This document shows positions 53,879 to 63,776 of a DNA stretch of 64,000 nt, piece after piece. Location: assembly GCA_964545315.1 (NCBI GenBank), contig CAZJGI010000001.1:123296-187295 (forward strand). The letters run 5' to 3'. Position numbers and translations under genes: made by a program. This DNA comes from JAAYJR01 sp964545315. Lineage in GTDB: Bacteria; Bacteroidota; Bacteroidia; Bacteroidales; Prolixibacteraceae. The number at the start of each line of letters is the position of its first letter. Within the stretch, counting starts at the first letter, position 1. Below the pieces are notes generated by a model. That model was not told the origin of the DNA. It saw nothing but the letters and a program-made list of their open reading frames with translations, and made no database searches.

Positions 53879-56650
53879 ATGACTGATAAAATCCATGAGA
53901 AGCTTTTTTTACTCGACGCATACGCATTAATATATCGCAGTTACTATGCTTTTATACGAAATCCCAGGTACAATTCAAAGGGAATAAATACTTCTGCAAT
54001 GCTAGGTTTCACCAATACATTGGTTCAACTTCTGGAATCAGAAGATCCTCTTTATATTGGAGTGGTTTTTGATGTTTCAGAACCCACATTTCGTCATGAG
54101 ATTTTTAAAGAATACAAGGCAAACAGGGAGGCAATGCCGGAAGATCTTAGGAAATCTATCCCTTATATAAGAAAGATTATTGAGGCATTTAAAATTCCCA
54201 TCATTGAGATGAAGGGTTATGAAGCTGATGATGTGATTGGTACTTTGGCACAGAAAGCAAAGAACCAAGGTTTTCTTACCTATATGATGACACCTGATAA
54301 GGATTATGCCCAATTGGTTGAGGATACTATTTTAATGTATAAGCCGGCTAAACAGGGAGGTGCCGCTGAAATATGGGGCCCGGAAGAGGTAAAACAGAAT
54401 TTTGGAATCGAAACTACTGATCAGGTTATTGATATTTTAGGTTTAATGGGCGACAGTTCTGATAATATTCCTGGGTGCCCGGGCATAGGACCCAAAACAG
54501 CCCAAAAATTGATTGCAGATTTTGGAAGTATTGATAACCTTTATGAAAATATAGAAAAGTTACAAGGGAAGCAAAAAGAAAATTTGATAGAATATGAGGA
54601 ACAGGTCAGGCTGTCAAAGAAACTGGTTACTATTATCAGGGATGTTCCCATCGAGTTCAATACAAAAGAGCTTTCCAGAGATGATATAGACAAGGAAAGC
54701 CTGAAAGCTGTTTTCGATGAACTGGAGTTCCGCAACCTGACAGACCGGTTGAAACTTGAAGAAGAGAAGCCCGGAACAGGAGTACAGCAAACTCTTTTTG
54801 GTGAACCTGAATTTAACCAGGTTGCTGATAAAAGAGTAGATGATATCAATTCTGTACCACATCAATATTATCTCGTTGAAAATGAAATGCAGCGGGCCAG
54901 CCTTCGGGCAGAACTTGCAGTAACAAAAGAGTTTTGTTTTGATACGGAAACCACAGCTATAGATACTCATTCGGCTGAATTGGTCTGTATATCATTTGCT
55001 TTCAGAAAACATGAGGCCTATTGTGTAACATTGCCTTCGAAAATTTCAGAGGTAAAAAAGATTTTGGAAGAATTCCGTGAAATATTTGCTGACGAAAATA
55101 TCACTAAAATAGGGCAAAATATAAAGTATGACCTGTTAATGTTTGATAATTACGGCATTGAAGTAAAAGGGAAACTTTATGATACGATGCTTGCCCATTA
55201 TCTTATTCAACCTGAACAGAAGCACAATCTCGATCATCTTTGCGAAATATATCTGAATTATGAAAAAGTCCATATAGAGGACTTAATAGGCAAAAGAGGC
55301 AGAAACCAGTTGAATATGAGGTCTGTACCCAAAGAAAAACTTTGTGAATATGCTTGCGAGGATGCAGACCTGACATTTCAGCTGAAAGATGTTCTTGATA
55401 CGGAACTGGATAAATATAATATGCGTGAACTTTTTGAAATAGTCGAAATGCCATTGGTCCCTGTCCTGGTTCATATGGAACAAGCCGGAGTGAAGTTAAA
55501 TTCTGAAGTACTAAATGAATATTCACAAATCTTAAGAGAACAGATAATAATGGCAGAAAAGGAGATTTTTGATCTTGCAGGTATGGAGTTTAATATTTCT
55601 TCTCCCAAACAGCTGGGTCCTGTATTATTTGAAAAATTAAACATTGGATCAAATGTAAAAAAGACAAAAACAAAACAATACTCAACTTCTGAAGAGGTAC
55701 TTATAAGGTTGGCTGAAAAACATCCTATTATTAATAAGATATTGGAATTCAGAGGATTGAAAAAATTATTATCTACCTATGTTGAAGCACTTCCTGAACT
55801 TGTGAATAAAAAAACAGGGAAAATACATACTTCATTTAATCAGGCAATCACCTCAACAGGAAGGTTAAGTTCGGTAAACCCAAATTTACAGAATATTCCT
55901 ATTCGCGATGAAACAGGCAGGGAAATAAGACGGTCGTTTATACCTTCAGACGAAGAACATACTTTTCTGTCGGCCGATTATTCGCAAATTGAACTTCGCA
56001 TAATGGCGGCATTCAGTAGGGATGAGGAGATGATTGAGGCCTTCAGGCAGGGAAAGGATATTCATTCAATTACTGCATCAAAAATTTATAAAGTTCAGGA
56101 AAATGAGGTAACTGGTGATATGCGCAGGAAAGCTAAAACAGCCAATTTCGGTATAATTTATGGTATTTCAGCTTTTGGACTTTCGCAGCGATTAAATATT
56201 TCACGGTCCGAAGCAAAGGTTTTAATCGACGGTTACTTCGAAAATTTTCCAAAGATCAGGGATTATATGGACAAACAGATTGATTTTGCGAGAAATAATG
56301 GATATGTGCAAACAATTAAAGGCCGTAAACGTTATTTAAATGATATTAATTCAACAAACAGTATAGTAAGGGGAATGGCTGAAAGAAATGCAATTAATGC
56401 CCCTATTCAGGGTTCTGCTGCTGATATTATAAAAGTTGCGATGATCAATATATATCAGCAGTTTAAAAATTTGAAATTAAAATCGAAAATGGTATTACAG
56501 GTTCATGACGAACTTAATTTCGATGTTTTTATAGCGGAACTGGATAAGGTCAGGGAAATTGTTAAATATGAGATGGAAAATGCTGTTGATATTGGAATAC
56601 CACTTACAGTGGAAATTAATAACGCAGGAAACTGGCTCGATGCACATTAA
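53879..56650 (+). CDS. polA: DNA polymerase I
   Basis: The 923-residue enzyme fills gaps and removes RNA primers. Three domains are complete. The 5'-3' exonuclease (about 1-295) has LLDAYALIYRSYYAF, YEADDVIGTL and GDSSDNIPGCPGIGPKTA. The 3'-5' exonuclease has FDTETTAIDT (about Asp355), IGQNIKYDLLMFDNYG and YACEDADLTFQL, so proofreading residues are retained. The polymerase has motif A SADYSQIELRIMA (about Asp700), motif B RRKAKTANFGIIYG and motif C LQVHDELNFD (about 875). Length is standard. Confidence 0.97.
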   Translation: MTDKIHEKLFLLDAYALIYRSYYAFIRNPRYNSKGINTSAMLGFTNTLVQLLESEDPLYIGVVFDVSEPTFRHEIFKEYKANREAMPEDLRKSIPYIRKIIEAFKIPIIEMKGYEADDVIGTLAQKAKNQGFLTYMMTPDKDYAQLVEDTILMYKPAKQGGAAEIWGPEEVKQNFGIETTDQVIDILGLMGDSSDNIPGCPGIGPKTAQKLIADFGSIDNLYENIEKLQGKQKENLIEYEEQVRLSKKLVTIIRDVPIEFNTKELSRDDIDKESLKAVFDELEFRNLTDRLKLEEEKPGTGVQQTLFGEPEFNQVADKRVDDINSVPHQYYLVENEMQRASLRAELAVTKEFCFDTETTAIDTHSAELVCISFAFRKHEAYCVTLPSKISEVKKILEEFREIFADENITKIGQNIKYDLLMFDNYGIEVKGKLYDTMLAHYLIQPEQKHNLDHLCEIYLNYEKVHIEDLIGKRGRNQLNMRSVPKEKLCEYACEDADLTFQLKDVLDTELDKYNMRELFEIVEMPLVPVLVHMEQAGVKLNSEVLNEYSQILREQIIMAEKEIFDLAGMEFNISSPKQLGPVLFEKLNIGSNVKKTKTKQYSTSEEVLIRLAEKHPIINKILEFRGLKKLLSTYVEALPELVNKKTGKIHTSFNQAITSTGRLSSVNPNLQNIPIRDETGREIRRSFIPSDEEHTFLSADYSQIELRIMAAFSRDEEMIEAFRQGKDIHSITASKIYKVQENEVTGDMRRKAKTANFGIIYGISAFGLSQRLNISRSEAKVLIDGYFENFPKIRDYMDKQIDFARNNGYVQTIKGRKRYLNDINSTNSIVRGMAERNAINAPIQGSAADIIKVAMINIYQQFKNLKLKSKMVLQVHDELNFDVFIAELDKVREIVKYEMENAVDIGIPLTVEINNAGNWLDAH

Positions 56651-56652
56651 TT

Positions 56653-56817
56653 ATGAACGGAAAATTTGAAATTATAACTGAAGACGATTACCGTCATGCT
56701 CTGGAACGATTTATGAAACTTTGCGAATCAAAGAAATCTGATGACGATTTAAAAGAACTTATGCTCCTTATCAGTCTGATGGAGAAATACGAACGGGCCA
56801 ATTGCAGCGGAAGCTAG
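56653..56817 (+). CDS. Small ORF resembling the N-terminal region of HigA antitoxins
   Basis: ATG 56653 to TAG 56815-56817 encodes 54 residues, only 2 bases after the polA stop. The text (ITEDDYRHALERFMKLCESK, then LKELMLLISLMEKYE) resembles the helical leader before the HTH in HigA-type antitoxins (T-xxDY-xAL-R ... EL-LL-LIE-YE). There is no HTH after it and no toxin gene nearby. It may be a free-standing small protein of this sort, which Bacteroidota also have, or a fragment. It is probably co-transcribed with polA. Confidence 0.6.
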   Translation: MNGKFEIITEDDYRHALERFMKLCESKKSDDDLKELMLLISLMEKYERANCSGS

Positions 56818-57030
56818 TTTCCGGAGGAGAATATATTTACATATCTTTTTAGATTCCTGATTTTTTATTTTTTAACTTCATCCTGGATTTGTTATTATTT
56901 GATTTATTATTTGTTATAAATTAACAGTCATTTTGGAGACATGTTTACAATTAATTACCCACTGATACTTTCTTACTTAGGTTACGGAATAATTGTGATT
57001 TAGATTTAATTAAGAACCAACACTATTAGA

Positions 57031-59388
57031 ATGAGCACAAAAAAATTTTTGCTTTTGGTAATAGCAGCAGCCTGTTTCATCCATCTTTTGTCAGCTCAGT
57101 ATGCCGCATTGAATCCGGTTCCTGTTTACAGTTTGGGACAGGATGATCCAAACAGCTTAGGGTATGGCTATCGTATTCCCTCTTTGATTACTACAGAAAA
57201 TGGTACTTTGCTTGCTTTTGCAGAGCGCCGTATCGGACTTCATGATCATGCTCAAAATGATATCGTATTGCGCCGTTCAAAAGATAATGGCAAAACATGG
57301 TCTGCAATACAGGTGATCGCAGATCATGGAAAGAATTCATTGAACGATCCTCTGTCAGTTGTATTGACATCGGGACGTATATTATTGATATTCCATGAGT
57401 TTCCTTATGGAGTCCATACAAGGAATTCAGGTTGGATTCAAATGGCTGATAATGGTTATGACGGGCCAAGAAATACAAAAAGCTATCTTACATACTCCGA
57501 TGATGACGGGGAATCATGGGCTGAACCAAGAGATATAACAAAATTAATTCGTCCGGGCGACAGGATAGTGGCTACAAGTCCGGGTACAGGCATTCAGTTA
57601 AAAAGAGGTGACTTTAAAGGAAGGGTTGTTATGCCCTTTAATCTGCACAGAAAATTAAGTGAGAATGACCACGATTGTACAAATGCAGTAGCATGGAGCG
57701 ATGATCAGGGCGAGACCTGGAGTATCAGTAATGATATCCCCCATGTTGGTCATACAGGCTATGGCAATGAGGCACAACTGGTTGAGCGTACGGATGGCAG
57801 TCTTTTGTATATTGCCAGAAATGCCGGAGGTTTTCACCGGAAAGTTTCTATCAGTGAGGATGGGGGCAGAACATGGACAAACATGCGGCTTGACTTTGGA
57901 TTAACGGGAACTCCCTGCCAGGGTTCAGTACTGCGTTACAGCTTTCCTGAGGAAGGGGAAAGTATTATCATTCAATCAGGGCCTGCAAATAAATATGCCA
58001 GGAATCAGGGTACTGTTAAGATTAGTACTGATGAAGGTCAGAAATGGGAATATTCAAAAGAGATAACACCGGATTTTTTTGCATATTCATGCCTTACAAA
58101 ATTGCAGGATGAACGGATTGGCCTGTTATATGAATCCAAAAACTACAGGGAAATAAGTTTTGTTACTTTTTCTGTTGACTGGATAAAAGAGATGGATAGT
58201 GAAAAACAACCTGGGCCATATCTGTCAATTCCTGTTGTTGACCTTAATGATAAAACAGGGATGCAGGTTGTTGCAGATAAAGAAGAGGGGCAATATCTGG
58301 GCCATCCGACTACTGTTTTACTGGAAGACAATAAGACAATACTGACGGTGTATCCCAAAGGTCATGGAAGAGGGGCTATTGTCTATAAAAGAAGTACTGA
58401 TGGAGGCCTGACATGGAGTGATCGTTTGCCAACTCCCGATTCATGGTCTACCTCCCTGGAGGTACCTACGATTTTCCCGGTAATTGATAAATATGGTAAA
58501 AAGCGGCTTATCATGTTTTCAGGGCTTTATCCTGTAAGAATGGCTGTTTCTGAAAATGAGGGAGAAACCTGGAGTGAGCTGGAACAAATCGGAGACTGGG
58601 GCGGAGTTGTGGTAATGGGTTGTATGATCAGTTTAAAAACCGGGAAAGGGCATTATATGAGTTTTTTCCACGATGATGGGCGATTTTTTACAAAGGATGG
58701 AGCTGAAAAAAGTATAAAAGAGAGGGAAAATTATAATAGTAAAATGGTAACATTATATAAATCAGTTACAAAGGATGGTGGATTAACATGGTCTTACCCG
58801 GAAGAAATATATAAATCGCGGGAAATACATGTTTGTGAGCCTGGGGTTATTCGTTCTCCTGATGGAGACCAGATAGCAATACTTCTTCGTGAAAATTCAA
58901 GAAGGGATAACTCGCAAATTATTTTTTCCAATGATGAAGGCAGGACATGGACCCGTCCACGGCCACTTCCAAATGAATTAACAGGCGACCGTCATGTACT
59001 TAAATATTCACATGATGGAAGGATCTTTATTTCTTTTCGTGACAGGAGCCCCTTTAAATATCATGAAAAACTGATTGAAATTGCCAAACAGAAAAATGAA
59101 ACTAATTACAGCTTAATCGCAGAAGAGACCGGACTGGGCAGTCCATCTGAAGGAGACTGGGTTGGCTGGGTAGGTACATGGGATGATCTCATTAATGGAG
59201 GTAAAGGACAATACCGAATCAGGTTTAAAGATAATACTAAAGGTTGGGATACTACTTATCCCGGTGTTGAATTACTCCCGGACGGAACGTTTGTAGTTAC
59301 AACATATGGTCATTGGAATAAGGGAGAGGAACCTTATATTTTGTGCATGAGGTTTAAATTGGAAGATTTGGATAAAATGGTGAAATAA
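57031..59388 (+). CDS. Sialidase-like BNR-repeat glycoside hydrolase, two propellers
   Basis: The 785-residue protein has a signal peptide (KKFLLLVIAAACFIHLLSAQ). YRIPSL (about residues 47-52) is the FRIP-like Arg motif of GH33 sialidases. Nine Asp-box motifs S/T-x-D-x-G-x-x-W are seen, for example SKDNGKTWS, SDDDGESWA, SDDQGETWS, SEDGGRTWT, STDGGLTWS, SENEGETWS, TKDGGLTWS and SNDEGRTWT. They fall in two groups separated near residue 400, suggesting two BNR propellers in one chain. The first is the likely catalytic sialidase. The second may be catalytic or binding. It is secreted. Confidence 0.87.
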   Translation: MSTKKFLLLVIAAACFIHLLSAQYAALNPVPVYSLGQDDPNSLGYGYRIPSLITTENGTLLAFAERRIGLHDHAQNDIVLRRSKDNGKTWSAIQVIADHGKNSLNDPLSVVLTSGRILLIFHEFPYGVHTRNSGWIQMADNGYDGPRNTKSYLTYSDDDGESWAEPRDITKLIRPGDRIVATSPGTGIQLKRGDFKGRVVMPFNLHRKLSENDHDCTNAVAWSDDQGETWSISNDIPHVGHTGYGNEAQLVERTDGSLLYIARNAGGFHRKVSISEDGGRTWTNMRLDFGLTGTPCQGSVLRYSFPEEGESIIIQSGPANKYARNQGTVKISTDEGQKWEYSKEITPDFFAYSCLTKLQDERIGLLYESKNYREISFVTFSVDWIKEMDSEKQPGPYLSIPVVDLNDKTGMQVVADKEEGQYLGHPTTVLLEDNKTILTVYPKGHGRGAIVYKRSTDGGLTWSDRLPTPDSWSTSLEVPTIFPVIDKYGKKRLIMFSGLYPVRMAVSENEGETWSELEQIGDWGGVVVMGCMISLKTGKGHYMSFFHDDGRFFTKDGAEKSIKERENYNSKMVTLYKSVTKDGGLTWSYPEEIYKSREIHVCEPGVIRSPDGDQIAILLRENSRRDNSQIIFSNDEGRTWTRPRPLPNELTGDRHVLKYSHDGRIFISFRDRSPFKYHEKLIEIAKQKNETNYSLIAEETGLGSPSEGDWVGWVGTWDDLINGGKGQYRIRFKDNTKGWDTTYPGVELLPDGTFVVTTYGHWNKGEEPYILCMRFKLEDLDKMVK

Positions 59389-59432
59389 AGAATGCCGGGA
59401 ATGGCCTTGTTCTCTTCATAATTATTAATCAA

Positions 59433-60437
59433 ATGGTATCTTTGTGGTCACCTGAAATGAGAGAAGAGATAATATATCAGAATGATTCTTTAAAGGGAAA
59501 ATTACCTGCAGAAAATGTTATTAATTTCCGGGGAACCGGTGAATTAAGAATAGATCGTGTTGCCCCTTTATCTTTTGATTCTGTTCCGGTAAGGAGATCT
59601 ACTAAAGAGGGTGATACCAATGCTGTTTCTGAAATTCAAAAACCTACTGCAGCCCAATTGCGTTACTGGTGGTGGCAAAGAGAAAAAAAATTATTGGTAG
59701 GAGACTCGTTATACATTGTTCCCAGAAATGATGTCGAAATAGTTGCATCAACAGGGTCAGATAATATTGGTTTACAATTACCATCCAGAGAGATTCACAG
59801 GCCTGAAACTGATTGGATAACAGTATTACTGCTGCTGGTTCTGATAGTTTTTGCATCTGTGAAAAATTCATATTCCAAATACCTTGCCCATCTTGTCAGA
59901 TCAATAGTAAATTATCCTACATCATTACGTATGTTTAGGGAAAAGAATTATCCTGCTGTTCACGGTGCATACCGGCTGGATATTTTTTTTTATATCATTT
60001 TTCCTGTGTTCATATTTCAGGCAGTTAACTTTTTTACAGCTACAGAGCATGCAAACGGTTTCAGATTCTTCTTATGGTGTTTTAGCGTAACTACTGGTTT
60101 TTTTATTTTCAAAAAGGCAGCATATAAGTTCAGTGGTAAACTAACTGAGTGTGATGTTGAAGTAAGTGAATACCTGTTTAATATGGATAATATTAACAGA
60201 GTGTCAGGATTGATTTTATTACCTGTTGTTTTGATTAATTTGTTTTTTCCTTTCCAAAATAGGGGCTGGGTGTTGTATTTGGGGATTATCATCCTGGTTT
60301 TTTTATATATTAAACTATTACAGAGAGGTATTTTAATTTTATTTAAGAAACAATTTTCAATATTTTATCTCTTTTTGTACTTTTGTACCCTTGAATTTGT
60401 ACCCTTGGTTTTACTTTATAATATTTTAAGGCATTAA
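59433..60437 (+). CDS. DUF4271 membrane protein
   Basis: The 334-residue protein has a soluble N-terminal part and several helices from about residue 128 (WITVLLLLVLIVFASVKNSYSKYL) onward, ending FCTLEFVPLVLLYNILRH, the highly typical DUF4271 end. The family is restricted to Bacteroidota and lies upstream of hemD and rnpA, as here. Function unknown. The start may be later than ATG 59433, but no better one is seen. Confidence 0.85.
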   Translation: MVSLWSPEMREEIIYQNDSLKGKLPAENVINFRGTGELRIDRVAPLSFDSVPVRRSTKEGDTNAVSEIQKPTAAQLRYWWWQREKKLLVGDSLYIVPRNDVEIVASTGSDNIGLQLPSREIHRPETDWITVLLLLVLIVFASVKNSYSKYLAHLVRSIVNYPTSLRMFREKNYPAVHGAYRLDIFFYIIFPVFIFQAVNFFTATEHANGFRFFLWCFSVTTGFFIFKKAAYKFSGKLTECDVEVSEYLFNMDNINRVSGLILLPVVLINLFFPFQNRGWVLYLGIIILVFLYIKLLQRGILILFKKQFSIFYLFLYFCTLEFVPLVLLYNILRH

Positions 60438-60468
60438 GCAGGTACAGTATAATTTAAAAAAGAGTATT

Positions 60469-61230
60469 TTGAAAATCAAGAGTATTTTAGTTTCACAACC
60501 ACAGCCGACAACAGGCAAATCACCGTATTTTGACCTGGCGGAAAAAAGTAATGTAAAAATTGATTTCCGTCCTTTCATCCAGGTTGAAGGGATTTCTGCA
60601 AAAGAATTTCGTAAGACCAGAATTCATATTCTGGATTATAGTGCGGTCATTTTCACAAGCAGGACAGCGATTGATCATTATTTTAGAGTTGCCCAGGAAC
60701 TTAGGCTGGTTATTCCGGATACAATGAAATATTTTTGTATCTCGGAGGCAACGGCTTATTATTTACAGAAGTATATCATATACCGTAAGAGGAAGATATT
60801 TTTCGGGAACGGCTCTTTTTCTGATCTTATTAATGTTATGAAAAAACATAAAGATGAGAAATTTCTGGTTCCTGTGTCTGATATACATAAGCAGGAGATT
60901 CCTGATTTGCTCGATAAAGGTGGTTTTAATTACAAAGAAGCTATTTTATACCGTACTATCTGTAGTGATTTGAGTGACTTGAGGGATGTTAACTATGATA
61001 TTTTGGTTTTTTTCAGTCCATCGGGAATTAAATCATTACTACAAAATTTTCCTGATTTTACGCAAAATAATACCCGAATTGCCTGTTTCGGCCCAGCTAC
61101 TGCCCAGGCAGTTAAAGATGCCGGACTGCATTTGGATATTGAAGCGCCCACAACAGAGGCACCATCGATGACAATGGCTTTGGAACAATACATAAATAAA
61201 GTAAATAAAGGCAGCCAAAAAGAAATATAA
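60469..61230 (+). CDS. hemD: Uroporphyrinogen-III synthase family protein
   Basis: The 253-residue protein has the HemD two-lobe fold: ILVSQPQPTTGKSPYFDLAEK at the start, VIFTSRTAIDHYF, and NTRIACFGPATAQAVKDAGLHLDIEAPTTEAPSM at the end, which contains the G-x-x-T-A-x-A-x-x-x-G motif. It cyclises hydroxymethylbilane, although Bacteroidota members of this cluster sometimes lack proof. The start is TTG 60469. It lies 31 bp after DUF4271. Confidence 0.86.
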   Translation: MKIKSILVSQPQPTTGKSPYFDLAEKSNVKIDFRPFIQVEGISAKEFRKTRIHILDYSAVIFTSRTAIDHYFRVAQELRLVIPDTMKYFCISEATAYYLQKYIIYRKRKIFFGNGSFSDLINVMKKHKDEKFLVPVSDIHKQEIPDLLDKGGFNYKEAILYRTICSDLSDLRDVNYDILVFFSPSGIKSLLQNFPDFTQNNTRIACFGPATAQAVKDAGLHLDIEAPTTEAPSMTMALEQYINKVNKGSQKEI

Positions 61231-61280
61231 TTATCTTTGAAAGTTATGCCTCTGTTTTGAAGAGTGCCTTACTTGTTTTC

Positions 61281-61682
61281 ATGGAAAAGACCTCAGGAAG
61301 AATTAATAAAAAGTTTTCTTTTTCAAAAAAGGAACGGCTTTGCAGTAAGAAACTGTTTGATAAGCTATTTTCTGAAGGCTCATCTTTATTGGCTTATCCT
61401 TTACAAGTTTTATATTATGTTACAGATCACCCGGGTGATCATCCCGCTCAGGCTGCTTTTGCAGCCAGCAAAAAGGTTTACAGAAAATCAGTGTCAAGAA
61501 GTTTATTAAAACGAAGAATGAGGGAAGCATACCGTCTTAATAAACACATATTATACGAACGAACAGAAGATAAGAAACTGATAATAGTATTTATTTACAT
61601 AGGTAAAACAATTTTAAAATTTCATCAGATAGAAAAATCTGTGAAGCGGGCTTTATCCCTTATATCAGATTCTATATCCTGA
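61281..61682 (+). CDS. rnpA: Ribonuclease P protein component
   Basis: From ATG 61281 the protein has 133 residues. FSFSKKERLCSKKLFDKLFSEG and the RNR-like VYRKSVSRSLLKRRMREAYR match RnpA, the protein that binds the RNase P RNA. A TTG at 61257 would add 8 residues. It closes the DUF4271-hemD-rnpA run and converges with the aromatic operon only 2 bp away. Confidence 0.93.
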   Translation: MEKTSGRINKKFSFSKKERLCSKKLFDKLFSEGSSLLAYPLQVLYYVTDHPGDHPAQAAFAASKKVYRKSVSRSLLKRRMREAYRLNKHILYERTEDKKLIIVFIYIGKTILKFHQIEKSVKRALSLISDSIS

Positions 61683-61684
61683 TA

Positions 61685-62776
61685 TTATTCAGAGTCCATA
61701 ATTTCTGTCTGCATCCTGACAGAGTCTTCGTGAATAAGCTGGAAAAATGTTTTAACGAGGTTTTCATTCAGGTCAAGTTTCTCTCCGAGTTTAATACGGC
61801 TTTCCATCAACTGGCTCCACCGGCTTATCTGAAGAGCTGTTACATTATGTTCTTTTTTATACTTTCCAATTTGTTTTACTATTTCTGCCCTGGAGGCCAA
61901 TGTTTCCAATAATTCTGTATCGATTGCATCAATACGGTTACGCAATAGTTCCAGGCGATTTTCGAATTCCGGGTTGTTGGCATGCTCGTATCTTACAACC
62001 AGTTTATCCAGTAATTTTGCAAGATCAGCCGGGGTGAGTTGCTGGCTTGCATCACTAAGTGCAACCTCAGGATTATAGTGCGACTCAATCATCAGTCCTT
62101 CCATACCCATGTCAAAGGCTTTTTGGGCAATTTCATACAGATATTCCCGTTTACCTGCAATATGGCTTGGATCACAAATTATTGGGAGGTTTGGTATCAA
62201 CCTGCGCAGTTCTATTACTGTTTGCCAGTTTGGATAATTACGGTATTTTGTCTCCCTGAAAGGTGTGAACCCACGATGTATAGCAACTATGTTTTTTATT
62301 CCGGCACGGTAAATACGCTCAACCGCTCCAATCCATAATTGCACATCCGGATTCACCGGATTTTTGATCATTACAACTGAATTAGTGCCTTGAATTACAT
62401 TAGCAATTTCCTGAACTGCAAAAGGGCTGGCAGTCGACCGGGCCCCGATCCACAGTACATCAATCCCTGCTTTCAAAGCTTTTTCAGTATGTTGAGCATT
62501 AGCAACTTCTGTCGCAACAAATAAACCGGTCTCTTTTTTTACCTTTTGCAACCATTTTAACCCTATCGAACCAACACCTTCAAACATTCCCGGACGTGTC
62601 CTGGGTTTCCAAATACCTCCCCTGAATATGAAAACACGTGGGTCTTTGGCTAGTAACCTGGCTGTTTCGAGAGTTTGCTGCTCGGTTTCAAGGCTGCATG
62701 GGCCTGATATGAGTAACGGATTGTTAATATGAGGAAGCCACTCTTTTATTGTATTAATTTCGGGTAATAAATTCAT
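61685..62776 (-). CDS. Bifunctional DAHP synthase/chorismate mutase
   Basis: The 363-residue protein has an N-terminal type I-beta DAHP synthase (about 1-260: LLISGPCSLETEQQTL, IFRGGIWKPRTRPGMFEG, GARSTASPFAVQEIA, CDPSHIAGKREYL) and a C-terminal AroQ chorismate mutase (about 270-355: LRNRIDAIDTELLETLASRAEIV). It makes DAHP, the first shikimate intermediate, and converts chorismate to prephenate. The fusion may allow feedback by prephenate. Its start overlaps the tyrA stop by 4 bp (ATGA), so the two are translationally coupled. Confidence 0.95.
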   Translation of the reverse strand: MNLLPEINTIKEWLPHINNPLLISGPCSLETEQQTLETARLLAKDPRVFIFRGGIWKPRTRPGMFEGVGSIGLKWLQKVKKETGLFVATEVANAQHTEKALKAGIDVLWIGARSTASPFAVQEIANVIQGTNSVVMIKNPVNPDVQLWIGAVERIYRAGIKNIVAIHRGFTPFRETKYRNYPNWQTVIELRRLIPNLPIICDPSHIAGKREYLYEIAQKAFDMGMEGLMIESHYNPEVALSDASQQLTPADLAKLLDKLVVRYEHANNPEFENRLELLRNRIDAIDTELLETLASRAEIVKQIGKYKKEHNVTALQISRWSQLMESRIKLGEKLDLNENLVKTFFQLIHEDSVRMQTEIMDSE

Positions 62777-63675
62777 TGCTGTTTTGTATAAAGTTTTACA
62801 ATTTTTTCTTCGTTTTTAATAAGATGATTATTTTCTCCGTCTAAAACAGTTCTTATTTTATTAGCGTTTAGAATAAGTCCTTCAAGGGCTGCAAAATTTT
62901 TATTTTTCATACAATCACGAAATTCTTGTAAATGTTTAATATAAACATCTAAAGAATCAACTACATAATTGTGATTTTGTTCAAAAATAGGTTTCCACAT
63001 GGAACAGGAACTTTTTGCAAGTCTTACAGTAGACCTGAACCCTCCACTGGCAAGGTCAAATATTATATTTCTGTCAGTCTTTTCAAGAACTGCATTTGCC
63101 AGTGCGAATGCTGCAGCATGCGGCAGGTGTGACACGAATGCTGTACTGTGGTCTTGTTCGTCTGAAGTCATATATGCAATATCCATTTCCAGTACCTGTA
63201 ACATTTTTTCAATTAACGCAAGATGCTGGGGACCTATATCTTTATGATCACAAATAATGGCTATTTTACCCTTAAAAAGTCCTTCCAGTGCTGAAGACGG
63301 ACCGGAATTCTCTGTGCCTGACATAGGATGGGCAGGAACAAACTGTTTGCGTTTTGAATGGTTCCTGACCAGGTCTGTAATTATCTTTTTTGTTGATCCC
63401 ATGTCAGTTACCGTAGTATTGTTGTCTATTTTGTCAAGTATATAAGATAAGATTTCCAGTTCCTTATCAACAGGAATAGCTATAATAACTATATCACTTC
63501 CTCTGATACCCTTGTCAAGTGTCTCAATCCGGTCAACCAATCCAAGGTTAACTGCCTCTTTTGCATGGTCTCTGTCTGTATCAACACCTATAAGTTCTGT
63601 GGCAAATTTTGTTCTCCTCAAATCTTTTGCCAGAGAACCTCCTATTAATCCTAATCCAATAATTGTAATCTTCAT
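62773..63675 (-). CDS. tyrA: Prephenate dehydrogenase
   Basis: The 300-residue NAD-dependent enzyme makes 4-hydroxyphenylpyruvate on the way to tyrosine. IIGLGLIGGSLAKDLRRT is the dinucleotide-binding loop, DMGSTKKIITDL and PAHPMSGTENSGPSSALEGLF are active-site segments, and SHLPHAAAFALANAV and DLASGGFRSTVRLA complete the family pattern. It is first in the operon and is preceded by the attenuator described below. Confidence 0.95.
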   Translation of the reverse strand: MKITIIGLGLIGGSLAKDLRRTKFATELIGVDTDRDHAKEAVNLGLVDRIETLDKGIRGSDIVIIAIPVDKELEILSYILDKIDNNTTVTDMGSTKKIITDLVRNHSKRKQFVPAHPMSGTENSGPSSALEGLFKGKIAIICDHKDIGPQHLALIEKMLQVLEMDIAYMTSDEQDHSTAFVSHLPHAAAFALANAVLEKTDRNIIFDLASGGFRSTVRLAKSSCSMWKPIFEQNHNYVVDSLDVYIKHLQEFRDCMKNKNFAALEGLILNANKIRTVLDGENNHLIKNEEKIVKLYTKQQ

Positions 63676-63716
63676 TTGAATATAAACTTACTTAAATATT
63701 TTTTTAAAACTATGCC

Positions 63717-63746
63717 AAAAAAAAGGTCCCGGATTTCCGGGACCTT
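63717..63746 (-). terminator. Attenuator-type intrinsic terminator upstream of tyrA
   Basis: On the minus strand a 10-bp perfect stem, AAGGTCCCGG-AAAT-CCGGGACCTT (63746 to 63723), is followed by a T run to 63717. It is about 42 bp before the tyrA ATG. A terminator between promoter and first gene is expected only if it is conditional. The preceding leader peptide ORF and a competing pairing support attenuation. Confidence 0.88.
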
Positions 63747-63776
63747 CTGTAAAATATTTTTTCATTTAACAATACC

